DNA from: Daedaleopsis sinensis
Taxonomy: Eukaryota; Basidiomycota; Agaricomycetes; Polyporales; Polyporaceae
Reading direction: 5' to 3'
NCBI GenBank assembly: GCA_033807695.1
Contig: CM066303.1
Span: forward strand, 3,348,001 to 3,412,000
Length of the DNA stretch: 64,000 nt
Part shown: positions 30,666 to 44,018 of the stretch, one piece after another
Layout of the letters: each line of letters begins with the position of its first letter
Numbering within the stretch: the first letter of the stretch is position 1
Made by a program: the position numbers and the translations under genes
The notes under the pieces: model-generated
What the model was told of the DNA's origin: nothing
Seen by the model: the letters and a program-made list of their open reading frames with translations, nothing else
Databases searched by the model: none

Positions 30666-33160
30666 ATGTCAGACGCAGATCGTGTACCACTGCAATCTGA
30701 AACAGCAGCAGTCTCCGCTGCATCTCCGGAGCAGAACCATGAATCGGGACCTGTTCGTGAGAACGCACATGGTGAAGGCAGCGGTGCTACACTCGTATGT
30801 CGCAGTCCCATAGTCTCTAGTCTCTGCGGTGATATCGGCTGAGTGAGATGTGGATAGGATGCAGAGCCTATTGAATCAGAGCCACTGCCGCACTTCCTAC
30901 GTTACTGCTACATACCGAGCGTGGAGGTATGAGTTGCCTGTTCATCATCGGTCACTTGTAAGATCCTCATCGAGCACAGAGACGATGGGAGGAGCGGCAG
31001 AAGACCTTATTCACCGAAGAGGAGAAGGCCGAATCACAGCAGGAAATCGCGGAGATTGTGAAGCAGTACAGCGATGACATGGTCAAGCGTTGGAAGGAGG
31101 AGATGGACACACTACTCGTATACGTGCGTGACTCGTACCTCCATGACATTGCAACCAATATGCAAGCTTCTCATACACAGGCCGGCCTGTTCTCCGCTGT
31201 TCTCACAGCTTTCAACGTCCAATCTTACCTACTCCTCACTCCGCCGCCTCCAGATCCCGTCCTCGCTACCCTCCAGCAGATCTCGCTGCAGCTCAACAGC
31301 TTCGCAATCAATCCTCCCCTCGTGAACTCGACGCAGCCTGCGAGCCCCTTGACAGCTGCTCCCGCCCCCGCTCCTGAACGCTGGGCCGTGGCCCTGAACG
31401 TGCTATGGTTTTCGAGTCTCATCTTCAGTCTGTCGGCCGCATCAGTCGCCATTATGGTCAAGCAATGGCTGGCTGAATACAGCACCGGCATCTCAGGATC
31501 CTCCCCTCATATCGCACGGATTCGGCAACATCGGCTGAACAGCCTCAGGAGGTGGAGAGTCGCTGAGATCATCGGTATTCTTCCTGTTCTCCTGCAAATC
31601 GCGTTGTCCCTGTTCTTTGCCGGCATGCTCGTCCTATTGTGGCATCTCAATTATACTGTCGCCATCGTTGCAACCATCCTGATTGGAGCACTGTTCGTTG
31701 TTACACTCGTCACAATCGCCCTGCCAGCCCTCAGCCGTAACTGCTGCTATATCTCGCCACCCGCTATTGTATTTGCTTTGGCGGCGCCTCCTCTTGCTCG
31801 TACTTTATCTAGGCTGTCTTGGAGGGTTTATCGTAAACTACCATCCGATCACTGGGCAAAGCGAACGGCCAAGAAGGTGTACGACTATATGAAAGAGTCC
31901 GGCCTAGCATTGACCATACGCGGAAAGGAGCTCAAGGCCGTTTCTGACGACCAAGAGAAACTCGACGCTGATATGGCTACCACGGCATTCACCACCACCC
32001 TGGATCCTCGCAATGTCACCGCCGCTATGCCCATTGTCACAATGCTGGAGCTCGAAGACGCCTCTCGTTACTTCTCGCAGATCAAGGCTGAACTGACGCG
32101 ACACCAGCTTGCATGGTATTATGCCTTCGACCAAGCAGCCTGCCGTGTATTATCTAGCGGACTATTGGTGAATGCCGCTACCGTAAGGGACTACATGCAG
32201 GACGCAGAAGTAGGCAAATGGGCAGATCGACTCCAATGGTCTCTACGAAAATACCCAGAACGCAATGCAGGTCGATCCGACATGTGCATGGACCTTGTGA
32301 GCGTAGCTCAAGACCTTGGAGCTTGGGACCCCGCGTGCGAACTTTATGGGCTTCGTAGTGATCTGTGTATATCACTTCAACGTGTCTATAGCAATCAGAA
32401 GACACTGAGTGCACAAGCCGAAAAGCGGGGTGAGTAGCAGCTAGAGTTTTGATCACTATATCACGGAATAAGCTGACATGTGTGCCTTAGTTGTAGTTTT
32501 TGCAATACAGCTACGAGGTCAAATTCAGGAGGGGCTTGAAAAAAGCGATTACAACATTGTCTTCGACTTTGGATGGGTGGCCACCTTGCCGCCGTTGCTC
32601 TATGCCCTAAATCATGCAGCAAGCGATGAAGATTTTCTGCAGGTCTGTGCCCATCCGCGCTATGGACTTGAAGGGATTCTCTGTCTCGCTTTGCCCGCTA
32701 GTAAATACGAAACCGCATGGATTTGGTCTGGCATCATCCGTGATCTTCGAGAGATACTGGTGACTGGCCGAAATGCGGACAAACTGCTCTTTGATGAGCT
32801 CAGAGAGGCCCTGAACATCAAGGAATTGTATCAATCTCCGTATTTTAGGCCCGATGAGTGGAAAATGGAGATAGAACGCTGTCAGGTACAGGTCAAGGAT
32901 TGGATCTCCCGAGTGAAGCAGAGTTCGAATCCGGTAAGAGTGTCATCCTAGTAATCTCGACTTACTGAGCTGACATGATTGATGTACAGCTGCCTCCGCC
33001 ACAGACTGTCCGCCCAGTCGCTGACCCGGGTGCCGACGGAGCCGGGTCCATCCCAACTCACACTGAGTCTACTGGCGCATCATGGCAACAGCGGCATACC
33101 CGTGTATCCTCCAGTCGTCTTAGGCTCTCCGACACCCTTCCTCCTCAGACTGTCTTTTAA
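30666..33160 (+). CDS. DUF6535-domain membrane protein, copy A (intact)
   Basis: Model: 30666-30794, 30858-30926, 30980-31123, 31181-32429, 32491-32933 and 32990-33160, 734 codons without a stop. The N-terminus is polar. Exon 3 carries the family-typical motif KQYSDDMVKRWKEEMDTLLVY, followed by AGLFSAVLTAFNVQSYLLL (first hydrophobic segment, about 115-133). Further hydrophobic segments lie at about 186-207 (LWFSSLIFSLSAASVAIM, followed by KQWL), 244-267 and 272-297. A helical soluble part follows, with the last residues Ser/Asp-rich. DUF6535 proteins are fungus-specific membrane proteins of unknown function, often expanded in Agaricomycetes. The exon structure is shared with copies B and C. 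Its intactness beside a broken copy B suggests it may be the functional member here. Confidence 0.85.
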
Positions 33161-34400
33161 TTCTGCGGATCATGATCAGCCGCTTGTCGGACCAGCCCGC
33201 AGACGTCACACACTCCCCTAGCTCCCTCACTCAGATTCGCTTCAATGCTGTTCGCGTACCTGCCTCTGAACGTGACGCCTCTATGTCCAATAACTCATCA
33301 TCCTCGCATGCAAGCCTATCGTCCTGCCGCTCTTTGATTGCCAGTATGCCCACGGTATTCCCGGCGCAACCTTGACCATTCTCTTCCCCTCAATATCTAT
33401 ACGGTGCCAACCGCGCATCCCTGGCTTCCGGACGCGGATGAGCACCCTGTGGTACATTCATATCGTCACATCGGACGCTTCGCGCAAGTGTTCTATGCAT
33501 CGACCATGCTCGTATCCGTTTCTTCGTATTTTCCACCACCACCACTTCCCACTCTGCTGCGACACATACTCCGCTCCGCGCGCCGATCCAACCACGACAT
33601 ATTCGCGTCCTTCACAGACTCGATATCGATTATCAAGCCGGACGTCGGAAACACGCACACAAACGCAATGGCAGAGAAGAGTTGCTCCCCGCGCACTGTG
33701 CCGCAACTTTTGACTCCACATCTCCTACCGGCTCTGCCCACCTTGACTCCATCTCGACGCACCTACCTCGATCTCCACGCTGTTACACCCTTCCCGCTAT
33801 TCGCCTCGCTGTATCCTCAAGTTCCCATGACATCACATAGACTCGTCCGGTCTTCAACAGATTGACGGCTTTTCGTTCCAGGCTCCTCTGACTTACGAAC
33901 ATCTCATGCATCCATCTTTATTCCTGAATATGTTCGCGCTCGTACCTAGCTCTCGACAGTTCCAACAACCAGCCGACTTTCCGCATTGTCCATGTCTTCA
34001 ACAGACCGACGGCTTCCCCGTGTATCGAACCTGCTCCTGCTCGCTCCATACTCTCCTCAATTCGGTCCCGGTTACCGGTGACTTCGCACATCTATCTTGG
34101 TCTCCTCCCCTTTTCATCGTTCGATTTCCCTCTCGACACCAATTCCCCGCTCGACTTCCCGCTCTCGACATCCAGTCCGCTCACCAAGGTTCCTCAACTC
34201 AACGCTCTCGCATCTCCAAACCGGCCTGGTCCCGGGAGTGTAAGTCAGTGACAGTCTTCTATACCGAGCTCGTGAACTCACACCTCAGTGCGTTGTGTAG
34301 CTTCCCATCCATCACGTACCGTGCACCGCAGCAGAGCTACCGAGGATTTGCACCCGTCTGTGATAGGTACTGCTACAGTGTTTTGACCTGCGATAGTGAG
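33161..34400 (+). repeat. Downstream module of segment copy A
   Basis: Non-coding, pyrimidine-rich sequence following the gene. It matches 55,093-55,900 after copy B, for example the blocks near 33,945-34,060 and 55,395-55,510. The ORFs present are composition artefacts of CT-rich sequence and are not conserved between copies. Confidence 0.5.
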
Positions 34401-35452
34401 TCAGCTTTCTGAAATGCACATTAGTGAGAGGCTCACCGCATACGACACCATGGCGCTCCGACAGGGCATGTTCTCGGGGCTGCCACTGAGAAGAGTGCTG
34501 TCGCTACTCGTGGCGGCTCCAGTCCCTCCGTAGCGCCGTCTCCGAGTGCGTCGCAGCGCCCGTGTGCTCCGCAAGTACACGCTCCCCCAATAGTGCAACA
34601 GCGCAGGGGTGGACGGCAGTCTCAGCGCAGCCCGTTGGCGTCGATGATGTCCTGGATGTGATACGCAGGGCTCGGCTACACGCTCGCCAGCTCCAGGTTC
34701 ACGAACCTGAGTAACAGCAAGGACACCGGCCTCGCGCGCATCCGAGTCAACCACCTGCTCGCGCTCTGGGAGCAAAGGGAAGACGCACCTCGCATCCGTG
34801 TCGGACTAGCAGCTTCACATCCGGCGAGCAGCCCGCTTCTCCCTGCCTCGAGCCCGATTCGCGACCGCAGCCCACAGAAACCCGTCCGACCGGACGCTGG
34901 CGGACATCGAGCACGCCGATGATGGACCCGCTCCACGAGAAGAGGCAGAAGAAGCCCGAGCCTCCGGCGCCAACGGTGACGACGGTGACCGCTTCGACGG
35001 AGGCCGGGACCAAAACGTGGGGCAGGGAGCTTTCGGACGAACCGATATCGGTATCCGAGTCCAGCTACGAGGACGAGGCGGAGTGGCGAGGGACACGTCA
35101 CTGCTCGCATGAGATTGGGACAGAAATGGCGGCGTCGAGGTGGAGTGTTTGCGAGGCCTCGCAAGCATCGGGGTCAGTGACCTGTATTACCATAGAGCAC
35201 AAGCCGGCATTGTGTATACTAGATCTTCAGCAGGAACGCGCTGCGCGAGGCATCCTGGGCAAGTCGAAATTCGCGGCTAAACTGCTCACCGCGATCTCGC
35301 GCGAGCGCACCCCAAGGCAGGCAGACGCAGATGTGCCGCTCACCGCTCCGGAGGGGTCCGCAGGGCGGTATTGCATCCTACACTTTCCCTTGCCGGGTCG
35401 TGTGCAAGTCTGCGAGAAGATGAAGATGAGCGCATCGCACGTCATGCACGGC

Positions 35453-35496
35453 GGCGCATCCTGCACATCTCATCCTCGATATGTGCAGGACGCGCC
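35453..35496. repeat. Hairpin repeat, copy 1
   Basis: GGCGCATCCTGCACAT pairs with ATGTGCAGGACGCGCC across a 12-nt loop, giving a stem of about 16 bp. Related copies: 35745-35787, 37613-37656, 37923-37971 and 57349-57391. Confidence 0.65.
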
Positions 35497-37612
35497 TCCG
35501 GCCCGGTCTCTGCTCGTACCCAACGGCATTGGTCCCTGAGTAGTGACACTGCGCGCAGGCAGAACGCTCGCGCGGAGGTGGATGAGCGCGTGGGGTTGTA
35601 CGCGTACCTCGGGCGTTGTCCTGTCGCGTCGACGACCCGCGGTACCTGCGGCCGACACATTTGGTGTCCATTCCCGGATCAGTCTTGCGCAGATCTTCGT
35701 GAGCCTCAGAATGCGCGCACCGCACGCGCGGTCTTCTGGATGGCGGCGCGTCTTGCACGTCTCAGCACGAAATGCGCAGGATGTGCCTGCCAATGCAGGG
35801 TCTGGGCTCGTACACGTACCTGTCGACTTTGTCGCGCTTGTCCAATGTCCAGATGGATATCACGTTGAGTTACCCAAAGATACCGCGACCACTGCCGTGT
35901 ACGTTTTGTGAGTACGGGGGAGTGCACAGGTTTTCGATGGAGGCTCTAGGCGGAGTGCAAGCCAGGTCTGCGCGCACCCGGCGCGACGCGTTCAAGCCGA
36001 GACGAGTGGGGTGTGCCACCGGGGAGTGTGCCTCGTACCTGTAGGCTCTGTCGCGTGCGGCCTGTGTCCAGAGGAATATGGTATTGAGCTCCACAGGGAT
36101 CGCGAAAACGCTGATGCGCATGACACGCGTGCAGCACGCGTGAGCATAATATATGGAGAGGGGAGGAATGACGCGCGTTGAGGACACGCCGATGGGTTGG
36201 ATGCGTACGGCACGCGAGCTTGGGTACGTCGCGGACGCGTTCAAGCGCATGGAGCGTGTCTGACACGCGCACGGTGAGGGGATTAGTTGACTTCAGAGGA
36301 GCTGGAGGACGAGTTCATGCGCACGGAGCACACCCGACAGCTGTTTTCGTGCGCTTTCTCCTAATCAAGCTTCAAGGTCTATGTAAAGCTAATGCAAGGA
36401 TAAAAACTCACTGAGCCCCATGTACACTATACGTCCCTCGTTCGCTGCCATTCCGGCAGAACCCGGCCGGCCGGACAGACACTGACGGACATCGAGGACG
36501 GACCCGCTCGACGAGAAGGGACGGAAGAAGCTCCAGACTCGGCAGACGGTGACGGGGGCGATGTGAAAGCCGAGGTAGATGTGTGTGGGGCAGGGAGCTG
36601 TCAGACGACACGCTATCGGTATCCTAGTCCAGCGAGTCGACGTAGGCAAGGAGGAGGGGCGGGGGGGACGTCGTATGAGGTTGAGACGGAAATGGCAGCG
36701 TCGAGGTGGGGTGGTTGCGGGGCCTCGCAAGCGTCTTGCTCAGAGCACATGTATGTATTATAATATAGCGCAAGGTAGTCTACACACCGCGATCCCACGC
36801 GATCTCGGGCGAGCGCACCCCAAGGCTGGCCGATGCGGATGTGCCGCTCGCCGTTCGGGAGTACAGGGCCTGTGTGTCGCTTCGTGTCGATGAGCAGCCT
36901 CGTGCCTGGTGAGATGAGGGGCGTGAGCGCATGTTGTCGAACACCACATTCATGTACTTAGCCGTGGTCGTCCATACGAGTCGCGACATTGACCTTCGGC
37001 CTTCTTCCTCCTCCTCCTCTGTCTTCCCTCCACAGTCATGCGCCGCCACGCACTGCAGTGCTCGACGGAACCGCGTCGGCATACGGAGCGTGCGTCTCTC
37101 GGTGATATCACGAGGGCGTCAGCGTCCAGACAGCCCATCCCGACACACAACGCGCGTGGCGTCCGTTGCGCTGCACTGAGTGTGTTATGCGCCTGCGGAC
37201 TGCGTCGCGGAGGATGCGCACGTACCTTCTGTGCGACAATCAAGTCCGCACAAGTTAATTATATGGTACGAGCTGCCGGATGACATGCGGCTTCAAGTTG
37301 GGCCCTGCGTACGGGAAGGCAGCCCTGGCAGGGTGTCGTATCTTGCCCATTTCGCAGAGGAACCGGAGATGGAGATGGACATGATCCGCCTCCTGGACCG
37401 CGTTCGAGCGGAGAGCCTGTACATGCGTATGGCCGTGTCGCGAGCCGTGAAAGATGTGCTTCTCGTGAAGGCGCTCTCCTGGTGCTTGCGTACGGTGCCC
37501 TATTCCGAGTCCGAGTGTGGCCCCGCCGACGCATCCGGAGTCCGTTTCCGGATAGGTTATGCAAGTCTGTGAAGCCTCAAATGAGCGCACGCACGTCCTG
37601 CCAGTGCATGGC

Positions 37613-37656
37613 GGCGCATCCCGCACATCTCATCCTCGATATGTGCAGGATGCGCC
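37613..37656. repeat. Hairpin repeat, copy 3
   Basis: Same layout and loop as the copy at 35453-35496 (loop CTCATCCTCGAT), with two stem substitutions (CCCGCAC on the left arm, GGATGCGCC on the right). Confidence 0.65.
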
Positions 37657-37922
37657 CCGACCTGTGCTCGTACCTATCGGGTTTCGCTCCTGGTTTTGAG
37701 CGCAGCCGAGCTCGTGCGGATAGTGTAGAAGCGCAGGGTGTCGCATCGCGAACCGTAACGGATGTGTCGAGCGTTGTCCTGTCGCGACGACGTCGTCCTG
37801 GTGATCCACACAGATACGGTACCTGGCGCAGATGCATTTGGCGTCGGATTCCCGGGTCGGGCTTGCAAAAGTCTGCGGGAAGCTCAAGTGAGCCAATTGC
37901 ACGCGTACGGTCTCCCGCATGC

Positions 37923-37971
37923 GGCGCATCCTGCACATATCGCCCTGAGGACGAGATGTGCAGGATGTGCC
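37923..37971. repeat. Hairpin repeat, copy 4
   Basis: Stem GGCGCATCCTGCACAT with ATGTGCAGGATGTGCC and a changed, longer loop. Confidence 0.6.
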
Positions 37972-38540
37972 TGCTAGTGCGGGGTCTGGGTTCGTCCTCG
38001 CACCTGTTAGCCTGTCGCGGTCGGCCGGTGCCCGGAGGGATACAATATCCAGTTCCCTAGGTATCGCGAACACGGTGTCAGCGCGCGTTTTGAGATCGCG
38101 CGGAGATTCGACGGGGGTTTCTGGCGGCGTGCAAGACAGGTCTGTGTGCACCGGACGAATTGATAACGAGATGAGCAGGATGCGCTTGCGGGGCCTGTGT
38201 GCGTACACGTACCTGTGGACTTTCTCGCGTTCGGCTGGTGTCCAGATGGGTATGTTACTGAGTTCCGCAGAGATCGCGAAAACGCTGATGCGCGTGACAC
38301 GCGTGTAGCACGCGTTATGAGAGCACGCGAGAGCATACGGAGAGGGGAGGGAATGACGCGCGTCGAGGACACGTCGATGGGGTGGATGCGTACGGCACGC
38401 GAGCTTGGAACGTCGCGGACCCGTTCAAGCGCATAGAGCGCGTCTGACAACCGCACGGCGAGGGGGTTTGTTCACTTCCAGGGAGCCGGGGGACGAGTTC
38501 ATGCGTACGGAGCGCATTCAATATTAATAACACCGCCCTC

Positions 38541-40486
38541 CGGGCAAACGAACTTCAACTCAGAGCCTTGTAGGCGCCGGGCCTCGGGCAGGCTTTCGCC
38601 AGCCGCTCGGCGCGGCGCCATTCCACCGCTGATTCAGATACTACCAGGCACTGTCAGGCTGCGGTACAACCTACTGCATAGTTCGTATGTCAGGAGTTTC
38701 TCAAGTTAACCCCACGCAACCCGAAGGGGAGGGTGTCAGGGGTGTCAGGGGTCGGGGTGCCAACGTCACGTGGGGGACCCCCGACATTACTCAAAACAGA
38801 CCTAAACTCGTTCGAGTTCAGGAATAACTGTGCCTGGCGGTGTGCATGCGCGCATCATGCGCGTGCGCTTTCTCATGTTCAAAGTGTAACGTGTATGCGC
38901 AGCGAATGCAAGAGCACTGACTCACCGAACCGAACCACACCCACACTGTGTGTCCCTCGTTCGCTCAGGCCATTCCGGAACGTTCATCGGTCCGGGGCCA
39001 GGCAGGCGCAGGTGCGAGGGGACGCGCAGGGAGCGTTGCACAAGAGCCGGGGGGTCGACGGGCACCAGTCGCGCACAGATTCAGAGGGAATGAGTGCAGG
39101 AGAGAATACATGCGGCGGCAGCGGACACGACGGCAGGAGAGAACGAGGAGCACGAGCGAGAGCGCCCGCGTCTGCGTGCGCGTCTGACGTCATCGACTCT
39201 GCCACAAGCGCCGAACAGGACCAGGGGCGCCTAGGGGCGCCTGCAGACTGCTCCTCCTCCATCTTCGACGTTCGTCTCTGTGTCGTCTCTATCCTTGCGT
39301 CTCCTCCCCATCAGGCTGCAGCTTCTGCTGCTCTGCTCATCACGACCGCTTGTGCTTGTCTCCCATAACACTCGCTCTCGCCCTGGCTCCTCCCGACTCA
39401 CTCGACTCCCTCGACGCGTCTCTCTTGTGACTATCCCCTCTGCGCATTGCGCCGGCGGCGGCCGCCTCCCTGGAGACTACTGGAGTGCAACTCACGGTTG
39501 TCTGAGCCTATGCGCCAGGTAAGTAACATGTTTTCGGCCTCTAGATCTACCCCACACAACTGTGTACTCCGTATCCAATATATGCACTGTGTCCCTCGAC
39601 TCGCCCGCCTATCTGCTTCTCTCTATGCCTGTATGCATGTCAGTCCTGCCTAGTGTATGTACAATGCCATCTGGACGACTCTCCCGTACCTCTGTTCCGG
39701 ACTCCGGGCCTAAGCCATTTTCTCTCCATCACTCGTATTCTCTGACACGCGTGAATATCTAGCTCGCTTCCTCGTTTGTAACTCGCGCAAGACACTGGCA
39801 CCCCTCGCAAACAAGAAGCCCCCATCCGCTCATGTGTACCTCCCCCCTATGAGGCTGGCTTCACATCTCCATCAAGTAGGGTAAGTTCGTCCCCTCCCCA
39901 CAACTCATCCCTGCTCAACCACATCCCGTACTATGTTCTCTGTGTGCATATATCGATTCCGCGTTTCACCATACGTGACGTCCTCAGCGTGCTCGAGATC
40001 TGGTCATATCGACGGCCTCCATGCATCCTCCCAAGCAAAGCGACATTTCCTGCTTTTTACTGCGCTCGGCTGCCACGCTATTCTGCGCCTGACCGCACAA
40101 ACTCTACGCACCGCCCTCGCGGCGGTTGTGACACCGGCCTACCCAAGTTCCTCGACGTCTCGTGGTCCAACACTCTGCTGACGGACCTCACCTTAGTATC
40201 CAGCTCGCGGCCTTTCTAGGACTCGCGGTTGCCGCAAAGGAGAACCTTAATCCGCTCGTGCACACCTCGCACTCAGGAGTCTCACTGTCATTACGGCTTC
40301 CGTGAAGTATGATGCGTCTTTGCACAACTCCTCGCAAGGCTCTGTCCCACATGTGAGTAAACCTCCGTCTACTGAAGTGCTTCGCGCCAAAATATCTTAC
40401 AGTCTTCACTACGTCTGCCAAGGACTCTGCATCGGGAACGCGGCGACAGCGTTCATGCGATCGTCTTCCACACCTCATCATCCCAA
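38541..40486 (+). repeat. Start and first part of the upstream module, segment copy B
   Basis: From about 38,930 this matches copy C from about 58,230 (for example 39,087-39,210 with 58,405-58,520, including GCGCCGAACAGGACCAGG), and from 39,270 it also matches copy A from 27,500. 38,541-38,930 has no recognisable content. No intact gene. Confidence 0.5.
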
Positions 40487-41091
40487 ATGGTCCGCCTCAC
40501 CGTCGCCTTCGTATCCGCCCTCCTTGCCGCGGCCGGCTTTGTCAAAGGGGTAGCTGTCCCCCGCCACGACGAACCTACGCTTGAACCCATCCCCACCGGC
40601 ACCCCGACGGCTTCTCCCTCGGCCGGACCGCCGAGATCGTTAACGGAAGCACCATCTGGGAGTTCCTCGGCGAGGACGCCACCACCGTTAACCCGGATGG
40701 CTACGTCAACTCGCCCCCGCCCAAGGAGTCCGCCGCCGTGCCTGATGTATCCTCCGGTGCGCTCGTCAAGGGCGACAGAATCTACTGCGGCGGCTATGGC
40801 CCTGGCGTGACTGCGGACTAGGTGAACGTCGCACAGGGCTGTGGTCATGTGCCGAGACGGGTTCTCCTTCGATGGGCGGAGCATCGCGCGCGTGTACTCC
40901 GACGGCGTCGCCTATGGGTGCAACTAGGCGGGCTCGCAGACGTGCACGCACGAAGGCCTGTGGCGCTACTTCGGGTTCGTCACCTCCAGGTGTGGCTTCA
41001 TGCACGGTGGGAGCGCGGGTGCGGGGTGGTACCGCATCGACAATGCCCGGGCTGCCTACTACCGCACCACGACGGGCAGTCGGTTCTGGTG
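40487..41091 (+). pseudogene. Pseudogene of a small secreted protein
   Basis: ATG at 40487 opens a clear signal peptide (MVRLTVAFVSALLAAAGFVKG). The frame is lost about 40 codons in. A second frame then continues with protein-like sequence (GFSLGRTAEIVNGSTIWEFL, then GDRIYCGGYGPGVTAD) to an in-frame TAG near 40819. Later parts read DGVAYGCN, another TAG, then SQTCTHEGLWRYFGFVTSRCG. At least one frameshift and two stops break it. The intact relative would be a secreted protein of about 200 residues with spaced cysteines. No counterpart was noticed in copies A or C, so it is probably an insertion specific to copy B. Confidence 0.6.
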
Positions 41092-42510
41092 AACAGGTGC
41101 GCATTTTGTGCGAATGTATTTCCGCTGCATCTCTAATTCTGTGCCTGTCTTTTCAACCGACAGACGACTGAAGCAGTGAAGCTCAACGCTTTTAGAAGGA
41201 AGGATGAGGCTGGAAATGTGGTTTGTCGCCTCTTGGTCATTTTGTATGGACGTTGTCGGGTTCTCTGTTTGATAATATGGGGAGTATGGCGGTCTCGCGG
41301 TGGAGATGCGTGCAAGGACGGATTTCTCATCTAGTTCAGGCTGGTGTCGGCTCCGAAGGTAACGGGAACAGCTGAGGTAGTGTGCTCAGCTAGAGGGTGC
41401 ACATGTGCGTCTTGCACAGTCATCATTCAGATACGCGACACCGCTCATATCGCCAGCTTTCAAGTATACTCCTGCCGCGAATCCAGGTTCTGAGCGCTGA
41501 GCGATGTTCGTGACATCGTCTCATGCGAGCTGTGTCGGTAAGTCTATCGACCATTTCGCGTTTCCATCAAGGGCCCGTGTAACGCGCACACTGACAGCGG
41601 ACATGCCTCGTTCTACCCCCTGCGACTTGAAGAGGTCTAGACGGTGCTGTGAACATCGGATATTTACGTGCTCTCTTTCTCGCAACTTCAGGTCGTCGGA
41701 TCGTTAAAACCCGATCGGACGTCCCTCCACAGCTCTACACAACGTGCTCGACGTTTCTCGCGACTACTTCTACAACGTTCTTCGAGGTCGACTAGTTCAT
41801 TCAAGGTGAGTCCGAACGCACCTCTGGCGCCCGTCTTCAAATACCAACAGCTTCATGGAATGCTGGCGCTGTCCACACAGCGCGTTCGACCTGCCACAAC
41901 GTATATTGGGATGTGGTGGCTCGGTCCCCTTCCGCGGGTGACAGCGAGTGCGTGCACTCCGGGAATAGGAATAGTCTGTCGCGAGCCATACGACCAGAGT
42001 ACAGCCGCCATGGCCCGCACAGCTACAATGGCTGTGTCCATGGAGTCGTATGTATGTGCGGACTGTTTAGCCGCACTCACACACCGGCTGAGCGGTCACT
42101 TGCTCAGTGCTGTTAGGAAGACTAACACAGACTCTCATCAGACGGAGCACACACCGACTACCTTAGAGTGCCCTGAACGACGTCATCTTGAGCACGCGGT
42201 ACATCTTGTGCCCACCCGTGGGGCGAGTACGATAGTGATATCTAGACGCACATTTGCAGGCTAAGAGTGCTGTGTTGAGCGATACAGACCACATTGAACG
42301 TCCAGCGTTGTTGTTTGACTACCCCAATTAGACATTAACGATCAGATCTGACAGTTCTGCATGTCTTCCTCGGCCCTCGTGATGGCTCAGAGCGCGCAGT
42401 AGTCTGCTTGGTGTGGACACCTGGCGTACGTACTCTGCCTACTATACTTCCTCTACCATCCCCGGAAGGCCCCCGCTCACCATCATACAGTCCCCGCTCG
42501 AGCTCTCGCT
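41092..42510 (+). repeat. Second part of the upstream module, segment copy B
   Basis: Matches copy C (41,495-41,560 with 61,435-61,500; 41,990-42,170 with 61,880-62,080) and copy A (30,180-30,350). No intact ORF. The DUF6535 start lies at its right end. Confidence 0.5.
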
Positions 42511-43762
42511 ATGTCAGAAGCAGATCACGTACCATCGCACTCCGAAACGGTACAGGTCTCCGCTAAATCTCCGGAGCAGAACCGGAATTTGGATGAGAGT
42601 GTACATGATCGCGGTGCAGGCGATGCTACAGCCGTACGTCGCATAGCCGTAGCCTCCTGGGGGTGATACTGACTGAGTGAGATGTGGATAGAATGCAGGG
42701 ACCGTACCAGACTCACTTCCGCCCTGGCCCGAAGACTGGTTGCACATACCGAGCGTGAAGGTAATAGGGTTTTCATCATCACTGGTGACATGTAAGACAC
42801 TCACGGACGTACTACAGGAACGATGGAAGGAGAGGCAGAGCTCCTTATACACCGAAAAGGAGAAGACCGATGCAAGGGAAGAAATCGCGGAGATAGTCAA
42901 GCAGTACAGCGATGACATGGTGAAGCGTTGGAAAGAGGAGATGGACACGCTACTTGTATACGTGCGTGATCCCGTACATTCATGACATTGCAACCACCAT
43001 GCGATCTTCTCTTCAACAGGCCGGCCTGTTCTCCGCTATCCTAACAGCGTTCAACGTTTCCTCATGCCGCCGCCCCCCGATCCTGTTCTCGCTACCCTCC
43101 AGCAGATCTCGCTCCAGCTCAACAGCTTCGCAATCAATCCTCCCTTCGTGAACTCGACGCAGCCGGCGAGCATCTTCACAGCTGCTCCCGCACCACCTCC
43201 TGAACGCTGGGCTGTGGTCCTGAACATGCTATGGTTCTCGAGTCTCATCTTCAGCCTGTCCGCCGCATCAGTCGCCATCATGGTCAAGCAATGGCTCGTC
43301 GAGTACAGCACCGGCATCTCAGGATCATCCCCTCATATCGCACGGATTCGGCAGCACCGACTGAAAAGCCTCAGGAGGTGGAGAGTTGCTGAAATCATCG
43401 GTGTTCTTCCTGTTCTCCTGCAAATTGCCTTGTCCCTATTCTTCGCTGGTGTTCTCGTCCTACTATGGCATCTCAATCATGCTGTCGCCGTCATCGCAAC
43501 TATCCTTATCGGAGCTCTATTCGTTCTCACATTTGTGACGACTGTACTGCCAGCCTTCAGTCGCCACTGCTGCTATATCTCGCCACCCGCTATCGGGTTC
43601 GCTTTGGCGATTCTACCTCTCACTCATAAATTAGCCAAGGCATCTTGGAGGATCTATTGTGCGACATCAGATGGTCACTGGGCAGAGGATACAGCCTTGA
43701 AGGTGTACGAATATATGCACTCCTCCGGTGCTACATTGACCATCCGCGGAAAGGAGCTCAAG

Positions 43763-43944
43763 TGTAAGGGGCGCCTACTAGGATATCGTGGGAAGCTACT
43801 ATACAGTACATACTAGTAGTGATGGGCGTTACTGGACATTAGAACGCCCATCGTCTTCACACCCACTCCTGTAAACCACTAGGTTCCGTCGTCACTTGAA
43901 CGCGGTTCAGAGTATCTCAGGCGTGACTAGACGTATTACTTACA
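43763..43944 (+). repeat. 5' LTR of the gypsy element
   Basis: 182 bp, starts TGTAAG and ends CTTACA (short inverted ends). Very short for an LTR. Differs from the 3' LTR at two positions. Confidence 0.95.
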
Positions 43945-44018
43945 CTTTTTTACTCTCCATTAGGTTCTTTGACACGGATCCCCAGGGAACCGCCGAAAAC
44001 CTATCAAACACGATATAC

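Larger units (their letters stand above)
34401..38540. repeat. GC-rich tandem arrays with hairpin-forming subrepeats
   Basis: Two diverged direct repeats of roughly 1.6 and 2.1 kb (about 34,880-36,420 and 36,430-38,540). Their starts share ACCCGCTC.ACGAGAAG and their ends share a stretch containing ATCGCGAAAACGCTGATGCG (36,100-36,240 and 38,270-38,410). A third copy lies after copy B at about 56,340-57,960. Within them a 43-49-bp hairpin recurs. The many overlapping ORFs on both strands are shadows of GC-rich sequence; I see no gene. Confidence 0.6.

Noticed and set aside
33338..33865. 175-codon plus-strand ORF after DUF6535 copy A
   Set aside because: Pyrimidine-rich sequence giving Pro/Ser/Leu-rich translation; not conserved after copy B.
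34919..35539. 206-codon plus-strand ORF (MMDPLHEKRQ...)
   Set aside because: The equivalent frame is not kept in the second array copy (36,480-37,100) or in copy B (56,390-57,000); GC-rich shadow.
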